From: Steinernema hermaphroditum
Taxonomy: Eukaryota > Nematoda > Chromadorea > Rhabditida > Steinernematidae
Direction: 5' to 3'
DNA: 64,000 bases
Assembly: GCA_030435675.1 (NCBI GenBank)
Contig: CM059622.1
Location: 1,674,001-1,738,000, forward strand
The notes beneath the pieces are model-generated. The model saw nothing but the letters and a program-made list of their open reading frames with translations. It searched no databases and was not told where the DNA came from. Shown piece by piece: positions 12,301 to 25,029 of this stretch; the stretch's first letter is position 1, and each line of letters opens with the position of its first letter. A program made the translations under genes and the position numbers.

Positions 12301-14759
12301 GCCAGTGAAGATACTCTCCTATACCAAACACTTTGCGCAACGAAAACCCGTAGATCACCGTAGTCGCTGCTTCTCTTCTTTCTTCGGCGGAGAACACGAC
12401 TTCGGAGTTGAAGGCAGCTATCCTGTCGGTGTACATTCCATTCCTGTACGCTTACGTTCCACACCAGCCACGACGGATTGGAACGGGGCGATTATTGCGC
12501 CACCAACAAATGACTAAGAATGCTAACATGAACAAGGACAATACAGTGTTGCATTGTCTAGTCTACCGGAATCGAATAGGTCCAAAGGTCACGGATGTTA
12601 AATACTTCAAACAAGAGAAGAACTTTCTCACAAAAGTCTTTGATTGTAATAGTTCTCAAGGACGAAGAGAAATCGGATTTTCCTTCTTGTCTAGAATAAT
12701 TTCCCACCAAAAATGCAAAACAGTGATGCAACCCCAAGAAATTTAAAAGGCGGCCTGACGTTTCAATGAGGATCTAAATCTAACCTAATGGCCGATCTCA
12801 TAGTAAAGTTCGAAACTGTAATATATGTAGATCGTGTAAGCAACGCAATGCTAAAAAACGACTAAGCAGATGTAGCACGGAAATAGCCAAAAACAACTTC
12901 CCGCTCCAGCATGCAATAGTCTGCAATAGACCAAGAAAACAAGTGAGTGCTTGTACTTTGACATTAAAAGAGATCAAAGAAACGGACCTCGGTTTCAACC
13001 CACAGGGTGCTCCACTCGGGAGGTCTCGTTGGTTTCGGGTCATCATTGAAAAATCGAGCCTTCAGTGGACAAAATCTTTGATTGGCACAGTGCTCTTAGA
13101 CTAAAAGAGTTCAAAAGAGCCAATTAAGTATAACAAATAAAAAATGTTCAGAAGTGCAAGCAGATTTATGAACCGCAACAAAACTATTCATTTTCCAAAG
13201 GCCTTCATCCATACAACAACTGTATCTCTTGTCAAAGCCCGGTTATTCAATCCGTTCTTTCTTACAATTATTGATCTCCGGTTTTATTTAAATTTTTAGT
13301 CATTGTGATGCCCAGCTAATCAGTGAATGATGGTCGGCTGCCTTGCGTGTGAATCTTTTTTTGTGCATTAAGGAGAGAGGTCGAAGCGTATATTGACACG
13401 ACAAAATAATCTCGCAAAAACTCGAATACTGATTAAAAGGACAGTCAATCTTTTACATTTGTCCATTTCAATATAAGCAATTCAGATCCCTATACAATAA
13501 ATAACACCTTTGGTATCAACCAATTTCAGTATGAAGTACGTAAGATAGTGTACACGCACCCCTGCTGTACTGAACGATCTCCTTGTCTTGATACATTCAA
13601 ATTTCGTGTCAGACGTGTCAAACGTCAAATGTATTTAAATTCAACCTGAGGGTCGCCGACGCTCCGAGGACACCACCACCGGTGAAGACGCAACTCCCGG
13701 ACCACGGACTCATCTCTCCGAAGTGGATGAGAACTCAAAAGCCTCATCTGTGCCGCAAAAGTCCCGAGAAGAAGAAGTTCCACCGCCATTTCCGATGTTT
13801 TGCCGTCTCCCAGATGCCCCGTGAAAAGCGTCTGAGCCCACCGGTTCGACGTCTACACCACGCCAGGGATGAAGCCGGCTGCCCGTGATATCCGCTGTCT
13901 GTCTATTATCTATTATCGGTGTCATGCAAGGCGAAATGCCTCTGATTCACGAAATAAAGTAAGTAAGGAAGATGTATTCAAATACCCAAAACGTAGATCA
14001 GCAAAGGAAAAAAAACGCTCTAATGACAAAAATTTATTACATGCAAATCAAAAGTGATAGAGAACTTGAGCCATGTTCACCTACTTGCTCAATTCATAAC
14101 GTTCCACGATATGCTACAATATAAACAATGTAAATCCTTATACGAGCGGCTCTATGTCAAACTTCGGATCACTCTAGCAAACATTTTCGTCAACTTCCGA
14201 ATAGTACTCATGCCGGCTATACTATTAAAGCCAGCTGAGAATCAGTGACTACATGTTAATGATCTATATGACGTCTTGCCTAGGAGAAGCTGTTTGATGC
14301 GAGAGTATAACTTGCTACTTTTCCAAAGACAGTTTTTGTTATATTTGATGAACATATTAGGAGAAACAAAAATCTTCCCAGGGTGTCTCATTCAGACGGT
14401 CATAATGATCGCCCGGGCTCCAAAAACACTATTATATCGTCCCGCCAGGAAGGCCCTCACAACGGCCCGACTACGTGAAGTCAGGAACCCCGAACCAATG
14501 AGAAATTTGGCCATTCGATGCCCATGCTAATGGAATCGCTCACTTCCACATTACCATGATCGAAAAGTATCCATTCATAACACGACTTACCAGGAAGAGC
14601 TGGACGATGTGTTTGGTCGTAGGGAAGGAAGAGAGCACCGTGAACGGGAAAGACGTCGTCGTGGCCGATCGGTTGTGAAATGGCGAGGATGGAGAAGAGG
14701 AGAGAGGCGATGACCGCCCGGCGTACAGAATAAGAGATGGCAATAGTCATAGGTGGCAC
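9350..14759 (-). CDS. Receptor-type guanylyl cyclase, ectodomain exons (partial)
   Basis: Four exons join in phase on the minus strand: 12443-12325, 11567-11188, 10210-10082 and 9488-9350. The product resembles the ANF-receptor-type ligand-binding domain of nematode receptor guanylyl cyclases (GCY family), with marks such as VLPIIDIAIFDAHQ, VAFGPACDYVLATVSRIL, LLTRVGPLQ, KFNWRHPHLLYQK and DTVGVDYG. In the family this outer domain is followed by a membrane segment, a kinase-like domain and a cyclase that makes cGMP, often in sensory neurons. A probable first exon at 14759-14591 encodes a signal peptide (MTIAISYSVRRA onward) and ends at a GTAAGT donor. A tentative exon at 13047-12988 lacks an AG acceptor (it reads TTTTTCAA). 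The acceptor of the last exon reads TTTAAG. The membrane, kinase-like and cyclase exons are not seen in 1-9349, so the gene either continues beyond the window through a long intron or is truncated. The introns carry repeats and CAAAAAT words. The ectodomain assignment is secure; the first two exons are less so. Confidence 0.75.
13640..13975 (+). repeat. Dispersed repeat A, copy 1 (in gcy-like intron)
   Basis: This GC-rich segment is shared with 16690-17240, 28925-29420 and 41578-42080. It ends in 'cacgaaataaagtaagtaag', an AATAAA followed by a short simple repeat, as in non-LTR retroelement 3' ends. It carries a fragment of an open frame related to the frame at 41713-41994 (shared string ATPGPRTHLSE) and lies inside the intron after the first putative exon of the guanylyl cyclase. 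The retroelement origin is inferred. Confidence 0.7.
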
Positions 14760-16130
14760 TGAGAATCATCGAAGGACCATTCCTTGAGACGGAAATAGGA
14801 AAGTGTTGGCGGAATTGACTCCGCAACGCAAGTGAATCACCTGAAGAAGAAGGATGAATTATAGTGGTGGAATGCAATATGCATCGCGTATAGCGCTTTT
14901 CAAAAATTATCAACGCGAAAAGATTAAATTCACTTTACAAGGACGACCAAGAACCACGGCTCACATAACTCATTTCTGAGAACGATCACCAAGTACAAAA
15001 ATAATCGTCCATTCATAACAGCTAGTAAACAAATCGAAGGCCTAGCGCCCAGAAAGGTGCACCGATGGACCCAATACAGGGTATCCCAAAAGTTCTGTGA
15101 CAGAACTAAGCATATCTCGCCAAAAAACACGAACATTGGTGTGTACATTAACAGTGCCTCGAACAAATGTGTCTTCTCATCAAACCCATCTACGTGTTCA
15201 GAATCCGTTGCCTTCCCGAGTTCACGCTCTAAGATTTCAAGATCCTATTCGAGGGCCACGTGTCTTTGCCCCGGATCTTGGGAGAAGGTCTGCTTCCCGA
15301 CATCGGTAGATGATTGTGATCCATTATCTAGGTCGGGGTCTGTTCGACACTGGCCCAGATTTTTGAACCCTGAGCCCCATTGCGAATTGATTAGCATACA
15401 GCAGTGCAGATGTTTTTGGATGGAGACACCGATAGCCTTGCAGGTAATAAGATTGGCGCTCATGAAATGTTGTTCCAGTCAACCCTGGTAGACAACTGGA
15501 GGGCTGTCGGTTTCGACCGCATAGTGGCAGCCGGTTCGACGGCGGCCCAGATTTTTGAACCCTGAGTCCTCATTGCGAATCGATTAACATACAGCAATGC
15601 AGATTTTTTTGAATGGCCGGATGGAGAAACATAAATAGCCTTACAGGCGGCAAGATTGAGACACTTATCTTATTCCAGTCTATCCCAGTGGAACCGCAAA
15701 GAAAAATTAACAGCGCAAATATGCCGACAGTCAACATCACTAAATAACAGTTAGTGTAATCGGGTTATATGCAGTTGCAGAAAATCCTCCATTCCAGGAA
15801 TCACTGGTCCAATTTTCCTTAGAGTCTGGCAACGATATAGCAAATAATAAATAGTGCTTTCACTTTTAACCTTCCGAGAGCCATCTTCCTGGTTGCCTCT
15901 GACAGTATTAGTTAGTTACCTTGCTCGTGATGTCAGTGCAAAAATAAACAGTAACACCAAACGAGATGGCCTCTTCATCTAAGCAGCTAGTCGGACCAAA
16001 AATACGTCTATCCTGTTCGTTCCGGCCTGAAAGAACCGTATATTTGCGCAACTAGATCATAGTAGACCAACTGAACGCACCAAAACAATAGCATAGATTT
16101 CAAGACAAGTGGAGGCAAACAGCGACCAGC
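14760..16130. other. Intergenic with mariner-like end and duplicated block
   Basis: No gene is recognised. A mariner-like terminal sequence (tacagggtatcccaaaagtt) starts near 15073. The blocks 15346-15450 and 15535-15655 are a diverged direct repeat sharing 'cccagatttttgaaccctga'. The open frame 15057-15491 covers this repeat and shows no family resemblance. Confidence 0.5.
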
Positions 16131-16689
16131 ACTCATAAATAATCAACGACGATTAGACGGGCATGTGCGTGTCTGACGCCTTTTAGATGGCGATAATAAC
16201 AACGTGTTTTGAGAGTAGGACGACCATGAGGAAGTGAGTGAATATTTCTAGCGGCACACAGCAAGAATTTGATATTATAGCGAGGATATTTTAACGAATC
16301 GAAGTCATATAAGGGTGGCCAACTTCCAAAAATCAACAATCCCTAGGATATAACAGGACCAAAAGGCCGCAAACGATTAATGAAGAAATTTTAACAAAAA
16401 ATTCGGGAAAGCGCATGATATCAAGAAGGAAAGGTTCAAGTTCAGTTCATGGACAGCAATGTAGTTTTTACCGACATGACTTTAATATAGACGCATAGGC
16501 CGCACGTTTGAATAAGACGCACACTTTTACTCCAATCTGGGCTTTCCAAGTTTGACAGGTCCTGTTAGATGACGATAATAACAACGTGTTTTGAGAGTAA
16601 GACGACCATGAGGAAGTGAGTGAATATTTCTGAATCAAGCGATCATTTGATGCTCTGACGAATATATTTCAACGAAAAGAAGTTAGCAA

Positions 16690-17240
16690 AAAGACCGTGA
16701 TACAGAAATCTTTTTTTTTTATTTCAAGAGTCAAAAGCATTACACCTTGCTTAATACCGAATAAAAGACAACAGATGATTCTCTTACAGCCAACTTGATC
16801 CCTGGCGTGGTGTAGACGTCGAACCGGTGGGTTTAGGCGTTCTTCACGGGACATCTGGGAAGCGGCGAACCTCCGGAAATGGCAACCGATCTTCGACTTC
16901 TCGAGGCGTTTGCGGCACAGGCAACTTCGGGGCTCGCACATGCTTCGTAAAGATGAGACCATAGTCCGAAAGTTGCGTCTTCACCGGTGGTGGCGTCCTC
17001 AGAGCGTCGGCGACCTTCGGGGTGACGCCTAACGCAGCCAGATTCCTGGCGTCGGACATCTTGTCGTCAGCGGTGGAGAGACTACGGCCTGCGGATGTCC
17101 CAATTCACTCTGGAAGCCAGAACAGTCATAACTGCCACAGGGTTTGCCGTCAGATGAACCATACGCCCAGAGAACGACTGAGAGACGACCAGAAGTCATA
17201 GAACAGATGATAGAACATGGCTCAAAAATCAATGATCTCT
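16690..17240 (-). repeat. Dispersed repeat A, copy 2
   Basis: This copy is in inverted orientation relative to 13640-13975. The minus frame from 17059 begins MSDARNLAALGVTPKVADAL and is closely related to the frame at 41713-41994 (MSDARNPAARDVIPKVADAL). The shared reading frame suggests that the family once encoded a protein, but the copies differ by frame breaks. I do not recognise the protein. Confidence 0.7.
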
Positions 17241-17937
17241 GGATCAGACAACGGAATGTTCCTGACTGTCTATTTCCACAGACTACCCATTCAGAATAGG
17301 GTGGTGGTTGTACACTGATTACTGTGAAAATGGCAACTAGCTAGAGAAGAATATCCTTTAGCAACGATTATCAGCATTTTTATCCGTAAAAAGTGGCTGT
17401 AAACATGAAAAGTGCAAAATGCAAAATGCACTTACTCCGCAATGAATCAAAAACGATTCTTCCACGGTTTCTATTGGCCACAAAAATGTGTCAAAGATGC
17501 CAATGAGCGAAGGAATAATAGCTACACATGTGGAAAACATAGAACAACCTCTTTCATTTGCACAATCTCGAATAATAAGACCCGAGCGTAGAAGAAATAA
17601 AAGCACTTATGTAGGACAACATATCTCAACAGCACTGTCGGCTATCCTTCAAATACTAGTCCAAAAATAAAAAAAGCGGAACTTTAAGGCGGAAGCAAAA
17701 ATGAATATATCGAGCGCCTTGTTGCAAATTACAAAGAACTGTCGTGTTCACAATCATCAGAATCAGTATAGAGATGTCACAGTGAATGAAGGGGGTGGGA
17801 CTGCATTGGGACATTCATAAATGCATGCTGTGGCAAGGATATTTCAACGAAAAGAAGTCATACAGCGGATGCAAAAATCAACTATGTCTTGTCCATCCAG
17901 AGGGTTGCATATAAAAGGACCGCAAACGTAAAGACAA

Positions 17938-18159
17938 ATGCTCATCCAAAGGAAGCACCTGACTGTCTACAGTTTATTTCCACAGAGCACCCATTTCATA
18001 GTCCATGTGCCTCGCCGCAAGTCGTTCATGTTGCCCTTCTTGTTCGACTCCGTTGAAGTCCGAAGGGCAGTCACCGGTCATTCCAGGCGTCATTCAGAGG
18101 ATCTCCCATATTTGCAGCTCGAGCAGATCAATGAGCAACTGAATGGAGCTTCAACGTGA
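17938..18159 (+). other. Exon-like open frame, unknown
   Basis: The + frame (73 codons, MLIQRKHLTVYSLF onward) ends at TGA after a stretch with coding-like codon choice (FDSVEVRRAV through LEQINEQLNGAST). A decayed second copy of its end lies near 18390-18460. No family was recognised. It may be a relic of a duplicated gene. It lies inside a duplication-rich block, and no flanking exon could be joined to it. Confidence 0.3.
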
Positions 18160-18908
18160 TCAGCCTTTTTTCGATCTCGATGAAAAACAAGTTGCAAAGA
18201 TAAAAGGACATACCGCAAAAATTACATTTAGAAAAGAGCTTTGGTGATATTATAACATGCTTATAAGTCTATCAATGTGAAAACTGCACTACCAGCTTAT
18301 CAGCACGTACCTGTATTCAATGGAGGCAAGCTTCCGAAAATCAACAATCCCTAGGATATAAAAGGTTCAGGACCGAAAGGAACGTCAATGATAGATGAGC
18401 AGCTGAACATAGCTCTAACCTGTCTAGCCCTTTTCCGATTCCAGCGAAGGAGAAGATGCAAAAATAAAAGGTCATGGATTCGTAAGCCGAAAAAGAACGT
18501 TCTTATTACAAAAATTACATTTAGATAAGAGCTGATATCCCGTATCATATCTTATCTTGTAAATGAGAATATCCTTGATCAACAGATTTCCATCCGTAAA
18601 AAGTGCCCGAAAAGAGCAGTTGTAGTCCTCAATGAATCAAAAGTAAACTTTTCAAGCTTTTCTCTATACATACATGTGAGAGTTCAGTATGCAGCGCGAA
18701 TCATGCATGACCATAAAAAAGCAAAGGCTAGCAAAGAATGTCAGAAATGAATTTTTCTGTTTGGACATACAGGTAAGAAAGATATCATCGGAGGGAACTA
18801 TAACAAAAATGGTAAGTAGCAAACATAGAAGAACCTCTTTCAATTCCACAGTTTTGAATAGAAAGAGCAGTACACAACAAATAACTGCACTGATGAACGA
18901 CAACATAC

Positions 18909-19017
18909 TCGAACCGACGACGGCATCTGCCTCATATCCGCGCGGGCCTACTACCCCGGTGTCAACGGCAACTTGCCCTCCTTCCTCGATCTCGTCACTT
19001 CGGGGCCGCTTCGACAT
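18909..19017 (-). CDS. Putative first coding exon, unknown protein
   Basis: Read on the minus strand, an ATG in good context (gcgaaaATG) opens 36 codons starting MSKRPRSDEIEEGG, rich in charged residues and with coding-like codon use. The stretch ends at a strong donor (a|GTATGT) at 18908. The upstream side is GC-rich, as expected for a promoter or 5' leader. The next exon could not be identified to the left. The sequence is reminiscent of the N-terminus of a nuclear RNA-binding protein, but this is only an impression. Confidence 0.35.
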
Positions 19018-21835
19018 TTTCGCACGATGGCAGTCGCCCAAAACGGAGATTATTCCGCGAAAGGTCGTGCACTTTCGATAATAACATGATAACTGTGTTT
19101 CCTATCTCTTTGTGTTAGTTAAACAATAGAAGTCTATTTATTTCCCCACTCGAGAATTGAAAGAACCGTATCCATCAGTATTCACTGGTATCACTGTCAG
19201 TATTGCTATCGGCAAACAAACGGCTAAAAATGAAAAATCTTATTTTATACGAAAAAAACGCGAGAAGTACGCTGAAATGCAGTTGAAAACACAGTAATCC
19301 GGAAGGTGACAGCGGTCCCGCCGCGATCCCCTGCCGATTGCTGTAATGGCGTTTGTCCGGGTTCCGCCGATCGTTTCGAGTGACTACTACTGAACAGTTC
19401 TCTACCGAGAAGAACCGCTTTAGAGGTACTGCTATCTTTTCGCATGTTGAAATAGAATAAGAAGTGACCAAAATGCAAATGTAAAGCAAGACCCCGAGCC
19501 TGCTGAGTGCCACTTAACACATTTAGTTAAGTATAACACTTTTTCGCGTCTAGTGAAATCATGCAAGGAGGTGAGGATTTTCAAAAATACGATTTCAAAT
19601 GCTCCCTCCCCGCGAATACAAGCGAACTCGATGCTCAATCCGATAGCCCATCTCCTTGTAAGGCTGAAATCAGTTCCAGCAAAAATTTTTTTCAAAAATC
19701 AACAAATTTAGCCTTCACTTTGAAGAATAGTAGCGAATCGAGGTAAAAATCTAATGCGAGTTGTTAATTGTGCAAAAATGATGATTAAACTGTCAATAAG
19801 GGAAACTGCAGCAAGAAGGTATTTGCCTCAAATTTCAGTTGACTGTGTCATGGAACGATTAAACGTGACCCCCCTTCCCGGCGTCCCCATCGGGGCCACG
19901 CTGTCCTTATTGTAATAAGATAAGTCGTGTAATAAACTCCCGTGACTATTGGTCTGTCCCTACTATTATTCGCCCATACCACCAATCTGCACAGACTAGT
20001 TCAATAATGTACTATCATAGCGTGCAAAAATAGGCACTTTTGTACTAAAGATTTCCTTTATGACGCCATTTCTTCCCATACTCCGCGATCTCACGAATAC
20101 CATAGTGAGCTCATCTGAATTTATTCTCATGAATGTCCGTTGATTCTTACTTCCCACTGTCCTAGATCCGAACCGATTTCGAAGCAGTCAAGTAGTTCGG
20201 TTCCACTTCCACTCCGATGTCCTATATGAACAAAAATACTATTCAGTCCTCTTTCTAACTGTCTCTTGGCTTCCATAGTTGCTCAGTAGGTGTAGATTCT
20301 TGGTAAAATCAATAAATTCAGCCCTCACTTTGATGGACACGTAGAATACTGGCGCCATGTATCCTAAGACTGTGTCTATCTTTCGCGATCTTCGGATTGG
20401 AAAAAGACCACAATGATGATCAACATTGATCAACATGAACAGGCACATTGCCTCTCAAAAAGTGCCTCTGATTTCCCACTGTCCCAAATCTGCATCGAAT
20501 CCGAAACGGTCGTTGCAGCCATTCTTTCGATGCTAATGATATTTACCAAACTACAAAAATCCTATTCTCCACGGAATCGATGATAAGGCTTTCGAATCGG
20601 ACCAAGAACATTCGTATCTCTGCCCCGGTTCATGTCTTATCCTATAGTCATTTGGCTGAGCCGTGTTCAACATTCTATGCCAGTTCTCATGTGTCACCCT
20701 ATGCAGAGTACATGTTCACCACACCCCCAGCCTATGCTTCAGAGCTTTGACCATCTCTGCCTCATTCTATACCTTATCTTAGGCCCTCCCCATGATCATT
20801 TTCTCCCCGCTCCTGCCTGAGTTCTTCCCCACTCTATACCTAATCCTATGCTCCGTTCGTATCTCATCTCTGATGCGGTATACACCTCAATTTATCGCTT
20901 GTCCATTCCCCACCGAGGGATTTGATATTTGAAGATTTTTAAGTATTTAATTTATCATTAACCGTATCGACGAAGTCTAAAAATATTCGCACCCTATTGT
21001 CGCGTAAGTCAACGTAAGTCAAAGACCTTTGGAAAAGATAATAAAATCCATGTTCAGAGGCGGAATCAGAACCGAAAATTTGTCATGCGAAGAGTCTTGC
21101 CGACTTTTCCACAAGTTCAACAAGAGCTGCATTGAGTGGTGATTCAATAAAACTTCCATAAGAAGTGAATTAAAGATCATAATGGAGAAACCAAAAATTC
21201 TGTCTGCAGAATAAACATAAACGAAGTCAGGTTAAAGGAAATCGGTGGAAGAATATAAAGTTTTTTTGTACCAAATATCTGCCAGCCATTGAAGGATTTT
21301 CTTATATCCAGAAGATACACATCCTTCCAGGTACTAGACACATGAATTACCAGCCTGTATGGCCAGAAGACATCGCTAAACCTAGCTTATATGTCTGTAC
21401 AGAGACTGAACGATGACCAGTGAACCATGCCCAGACGCCAAAACAAAAGCAAGTACTTAAAAATAGCACGAGACAAGACATGGATGTGCACTCATTAATA
21501 ATGAAGGACGATTAGGCTGTCGACTGCAAGGCTCTCATTTGAATAGGAAAACAAGATTGTAGAGATTTTGGGGTATTTTGTGGTAAAAAAAAAACACTGT
21601 ATCGAGTGCTATTGATTAACACGACAAATGGAATGCAAAAATGACTAGCGTAACTCAAGCAATGCAAAAATGCAGGAAGGGTACAATCCAGCTAGTTAAA
21701 CAATAGAGTCTTGAAACGATGGATAGTTGATTGCAAAATAAGATGATAAATAAGTGCATATCGCTTAGAGTCACAGTCAAATTGTTGTTACCATTTTCAC
21801 CATTTTTTTATCATTTATGCGGAACATCTTCTACA
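19018..21835. other. Intergenic, no gene recognised
   Basis: No supported gene is present. A GC-rich patch lies at 19310-19385 and a pyrimidine-rich stretch at 20630-20880; neither has a convincing frame. The CAAAAAT word continues throughout (for example 19580, 19770, 20025, 20230, 20550, 21635 and 21665). Confidence 0.5.
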
Positions 21836-22520
21836 TACAGGGTGTCCCAAAAGTTCTGCAAGTTTCCTCATAATGCTAATTTTTTGGTGAGGTATAGTTC
21901 TATCCGCGCGTTTCGTGTTTTATGGGTAACTTTCACTCCTATTCTTTGCTATGTTGCTGCTACTCCAGGTTGTCCGCTTTGATTTCCATGAATTTCCATG
22001 GCGTCTATACAAGACCTTGAAGCCGTGATTTCGCCGCATCAGCAAGGCGAGAAAAATGTGCAGATCTTTAGGCTGGTGCAACTCACGAAGGAAGGCGTCA
22101 CGAATGTAATGAAAAGTTTTGGGACTCTTGAAGACTTGAAGAACGTCCCAGAGGCGCAAAACACTGTTTCGCTTGCATAAAAAAATAAACAGAAATCAAA
22201 AAGACGTGAGGCTGATTTCACCAAAACAAGGATCAGCCTTTAAAGAAAGGTCGCCAGAAACCTCGGAATCAGCGAAAGAAGCGCCAGAAGGATAGGGAAG
22301 GAAGATCTGGAGTTTAAACCGTGCGAAAATGTCGTCGCTAAAGTTTTGAGTGAGAAAGAAAAAGTAAAAAAGTCTAGATCAAAGATTTGAAAAAGAGCGC
22401 ATACTGATTCCAAGCATCAAAGAGAAGTTCAAAAGTGATTATGCGACTCGCCATCAAACTCACATCTCGAGGCATGGGACGTTATCTTGAACACAACACA
22501 ATATAGAGTAGGTCTCTACT
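21836..22520 (+). mobile_element. Decayed Tc1/mariner element
   Basis: A terminal sequence of the mariner type (cagggtgtcccaaaagttct) starts at 21838. Downstream lies a broken transposase: an open stretch around 21998-22180 (FRLVQLTKEGVTNVMKSFG), a stop, then a helix-turn-helix-like segment in the same frame (KVARNLGISERSARRIGKED) near 22245-22310 and further decayed sequence to about 22520. Tc1/mariner transposases cut and paste the element at TA sites. Several stops make this copy inactive. The right terminus was not located. Confidence 0.75.
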
Positions 22521-22779
22521 TGAGACTTTAGTATTCTACCTCAGTTCGACAGTCAAAACTCCTTTTGTTATATCCTTGTCTCACCCTCAGGCCAAAAATA
22601 CAAAGGAAAATATCTCATCATTTTTACGGTCGAAAGGAGAGTCAAAACACTTTGGATTTTTTGGGCGGTTCTATCAACCCAAAAAGCATAAAAAATGTAA
22701 AGCTCCAATACGACGAAAGTGACTAAGCACGAGGGAGTTAAAGGTTGGAATGCTGTCATTGGAAGAGATAATGTAACTT

Positions 22780-23570
22780 TGGATTGGGCTGTCCATGGGC
22801 TCCATGACTATCCATAACGATCAATGACTGTCCTTGAACTAAAAATGTAAACCTTCTATACAACGCGAGTAGTGAAAGCCTGAAGTCAAAAGCTATATCT
22901 GTTCAAAAATAAACGTATAACGTATTATAACGATTAATCATGTGTTAAGGTTGTGCAAGTCGTTCCAAGTCGTTCCTTATTTCAAAGAACCGCTTCAAGA
23001 ACTTTGGATTTCAAAGTGTTGGTGGTTCATTGTGTGTCATAGCACCAAGTTGGGGACCCAAAAATGTAGACCAACGCAAGGACTAAGGGCCTAAGATCAA
23101 AAGATATATCTGGACCGGTATTACAAAAAAAAAATAAAGTCGAGGCCTGAATCGAACATTGACTATGGGAGGTGTCGTGCCTGAACATCTGAACATGGTA
23201 CGCAAAAGAACTACCAGTTCCATGGCATAGGTACAATGCAAGGCTATACTTCCGTTAAAGTAACTTTCAAATTGTATTTTTATGGTCAAGGTTTTGGGGT
23301 TTACATTGACTATTATATACCATTTGTGCACTAATTTTCAATTCGATCTGAAGCGCACATATCTGGTACACTGGTGCACAAAAATAAACATGAATAACAA
23401 CTAATCAAATGCCTTATTTCTAAGAGCCGCTTCAAGAGGATTTTATAGAGTTAGCGGCTCATTGCCGGTTGCTCATATCAACGGATGGAGAGCAAAAATG
23501 TAAAGCAACGCGAGGAGTGAAAGTCTGTGATGCAAGTGGTAGTTCGGGATGCCAAAAATACGTACAAGGA
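22780..23570 (+). repeat. Three diverged tandem units
   Basis: Units near 22840, 23055 and 23490 each hold 'aaaaatgta', a relative of 'caacgcgag' and an 'agtgaaagtc'-like string in the same order and orientation. The middle and last units keep CAAAAAT, while the first reads TAAAAAT. No coding frame follows the repeat. Confidence 0.7.
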
Positions 23571-23989
23571 TGACTACAAGGAACGCCTCCGAGCAGTACA
23601 GGCGGGGAGAACCTGACGGTATCTCCAAAGTTCGACTCGTCAAGACATCTTTTTCAAGTAGCACACTAATATGGATAAAAAAAACAAACACGGATAACTC
23701 AGATGCTAAGATTATAAGGGGTATTTCATAGAGCCTGCTTCAAGCGCCAAAACTTCATCATATCACCAAACACCAGGGAGATAAGGGTTCAGCTACAGTG
23801 CACGAGCAGCTAATGAATAGCATAAGGGTCCCTGTTTTCACAGACGACCCGAACACAAGGGCCAGAGTCCAGGAGAGAAGACACCGACGAAAACAGCGAT
23901 GAGCCAGGATCTTCGGTCGCGTTCTTTTTTATCAAATTTCAAAGTATCAATTGCACATTCATTACAAATTCATTTCTTTGCGAATCAAC

Positions 23990-24590
23990 AACGCCCCTCA
24001 TTACAACTGGCCGACGACGAGTCATGGCCGAAGAGACAAAGAAATCGATAACTCGCCACTTTGCCCGGATCACCTGCTGCCTCCCAATCGCCATCACAAC
24101 ATCCCCCTGGAGCATCAATCAGGTCGGCGGGCGGGCAGCTTTGCTCGGCGGCGCTTAGCAGCAACGACGCAACTCATTGAAGCATTAAAGTTTCATTCGT
24201 TCCAGAGAAAACACGCGTTCCGGCGACCGACAGTCGTAAATCGAGCGCGACAACAACGCGACCACCGGGGGCACTGCATAAAAACGGCACACAAACACAT
24301 AAATTTATGATAGCGCAAATAAATTCGTCAAAGCCGACCTCGGTTGTCCTCGTTGGCCAGAAGGCGGCGGTGGATCCGGATCCCGGAACCGGCGTCGCCC
24401 CAATTGGAGTGCTTCGGGAATCGATGCGCAGGCGGAAAACAACGATCGCATATTTCGCTAATGAAATTTACTTAAAGGGCCGGACGGCGCCGGAAAGAAG
24501 CGAGTGCCGGTAATTAAACGGTCTTCAGAGGCATCTGGGGACGCGCCCACCAATTATGGTGATTATGTTAAGGGACTGAAGGCGGCGGGG
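23990..24590. promoter_or_regulatory. GC-rich island with homeodomain-type sites
   Basis: This 600-base GC-rich island sits in AT-rich DNA. Open frames exist but look Arg/His/Pro-rich and unlike known proteins. Embedded AT motifs (ctaatgaaattta near 24458, gtaattaaac near 24512, ccaattatgg near 24550, aaatttatga near 24302) resemble homeodomain and POU binding sites. CAAAAAT is absent across it. A distal regulatory element is the best guess; an old coding exon or CpG-like promoter cannot be excluded. Confidence 0.35.
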
Positions 24591-25029
24591 AAAAATATGA
24601 AAGTCGATGTGGAACGGCTAGCAGGTGATAATGTGAGATTGAGGCCGTTGAAGCCAAGTTGTCATTATTAGAAACTTGAACTCTTTCTCTGTGTGGGAAG
24701 TACACCGCAAATGATGTAAGAATGCTCTTAGGCAACTTGATGGACAAAATACACAAACAGCTGTTAGCTTCAGCTTGGCGAATCTATCGACCAGAAGAGA
24801 AAGGGTGTATGTTGAGGAGGAGAAGCGCTAAAAAGGTTTACATTGAAAAGGTCTAAGAACATGCAGCCCTGTGTATCGCAAAAACAATAAAACGTTTCTA
24901 CTTGACAATCCCAAGAAGTGAAGGATATACACCGTTGAAAAATGCACACTCCCTCCAAACAATTCGCCTTTAGACAGAAATGTAGACAAAATACCGATTT
25001 CTGCGAAGATCAACACAAAGAAAGAAGAA

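Larger units (their letters stand above)
16130..18620. repeat. Diverged head-to-tail duplications
   Basis: Blocks around 16180-16250 and 16565-16640 share 'gataataacaacgtgttttg'. Blocks at about 16315-16375, 17865-17935 and 18330-18385 share 'aaaatcaacaatccctagga' or its relic. The DNA is a set of old duplications in one orientation with a copy of repeat A (16690-17240) inside. No complete gene is recognised. Confidence 0.65.

Noticed and set aside
18664..19041. Longer 125-codon minus frame as a membrane protein
   Set aside because: Only the first 36 codons after the MSKRPR start look coding; the hydrophobic tail follows a strong splice donor and reads like intron.
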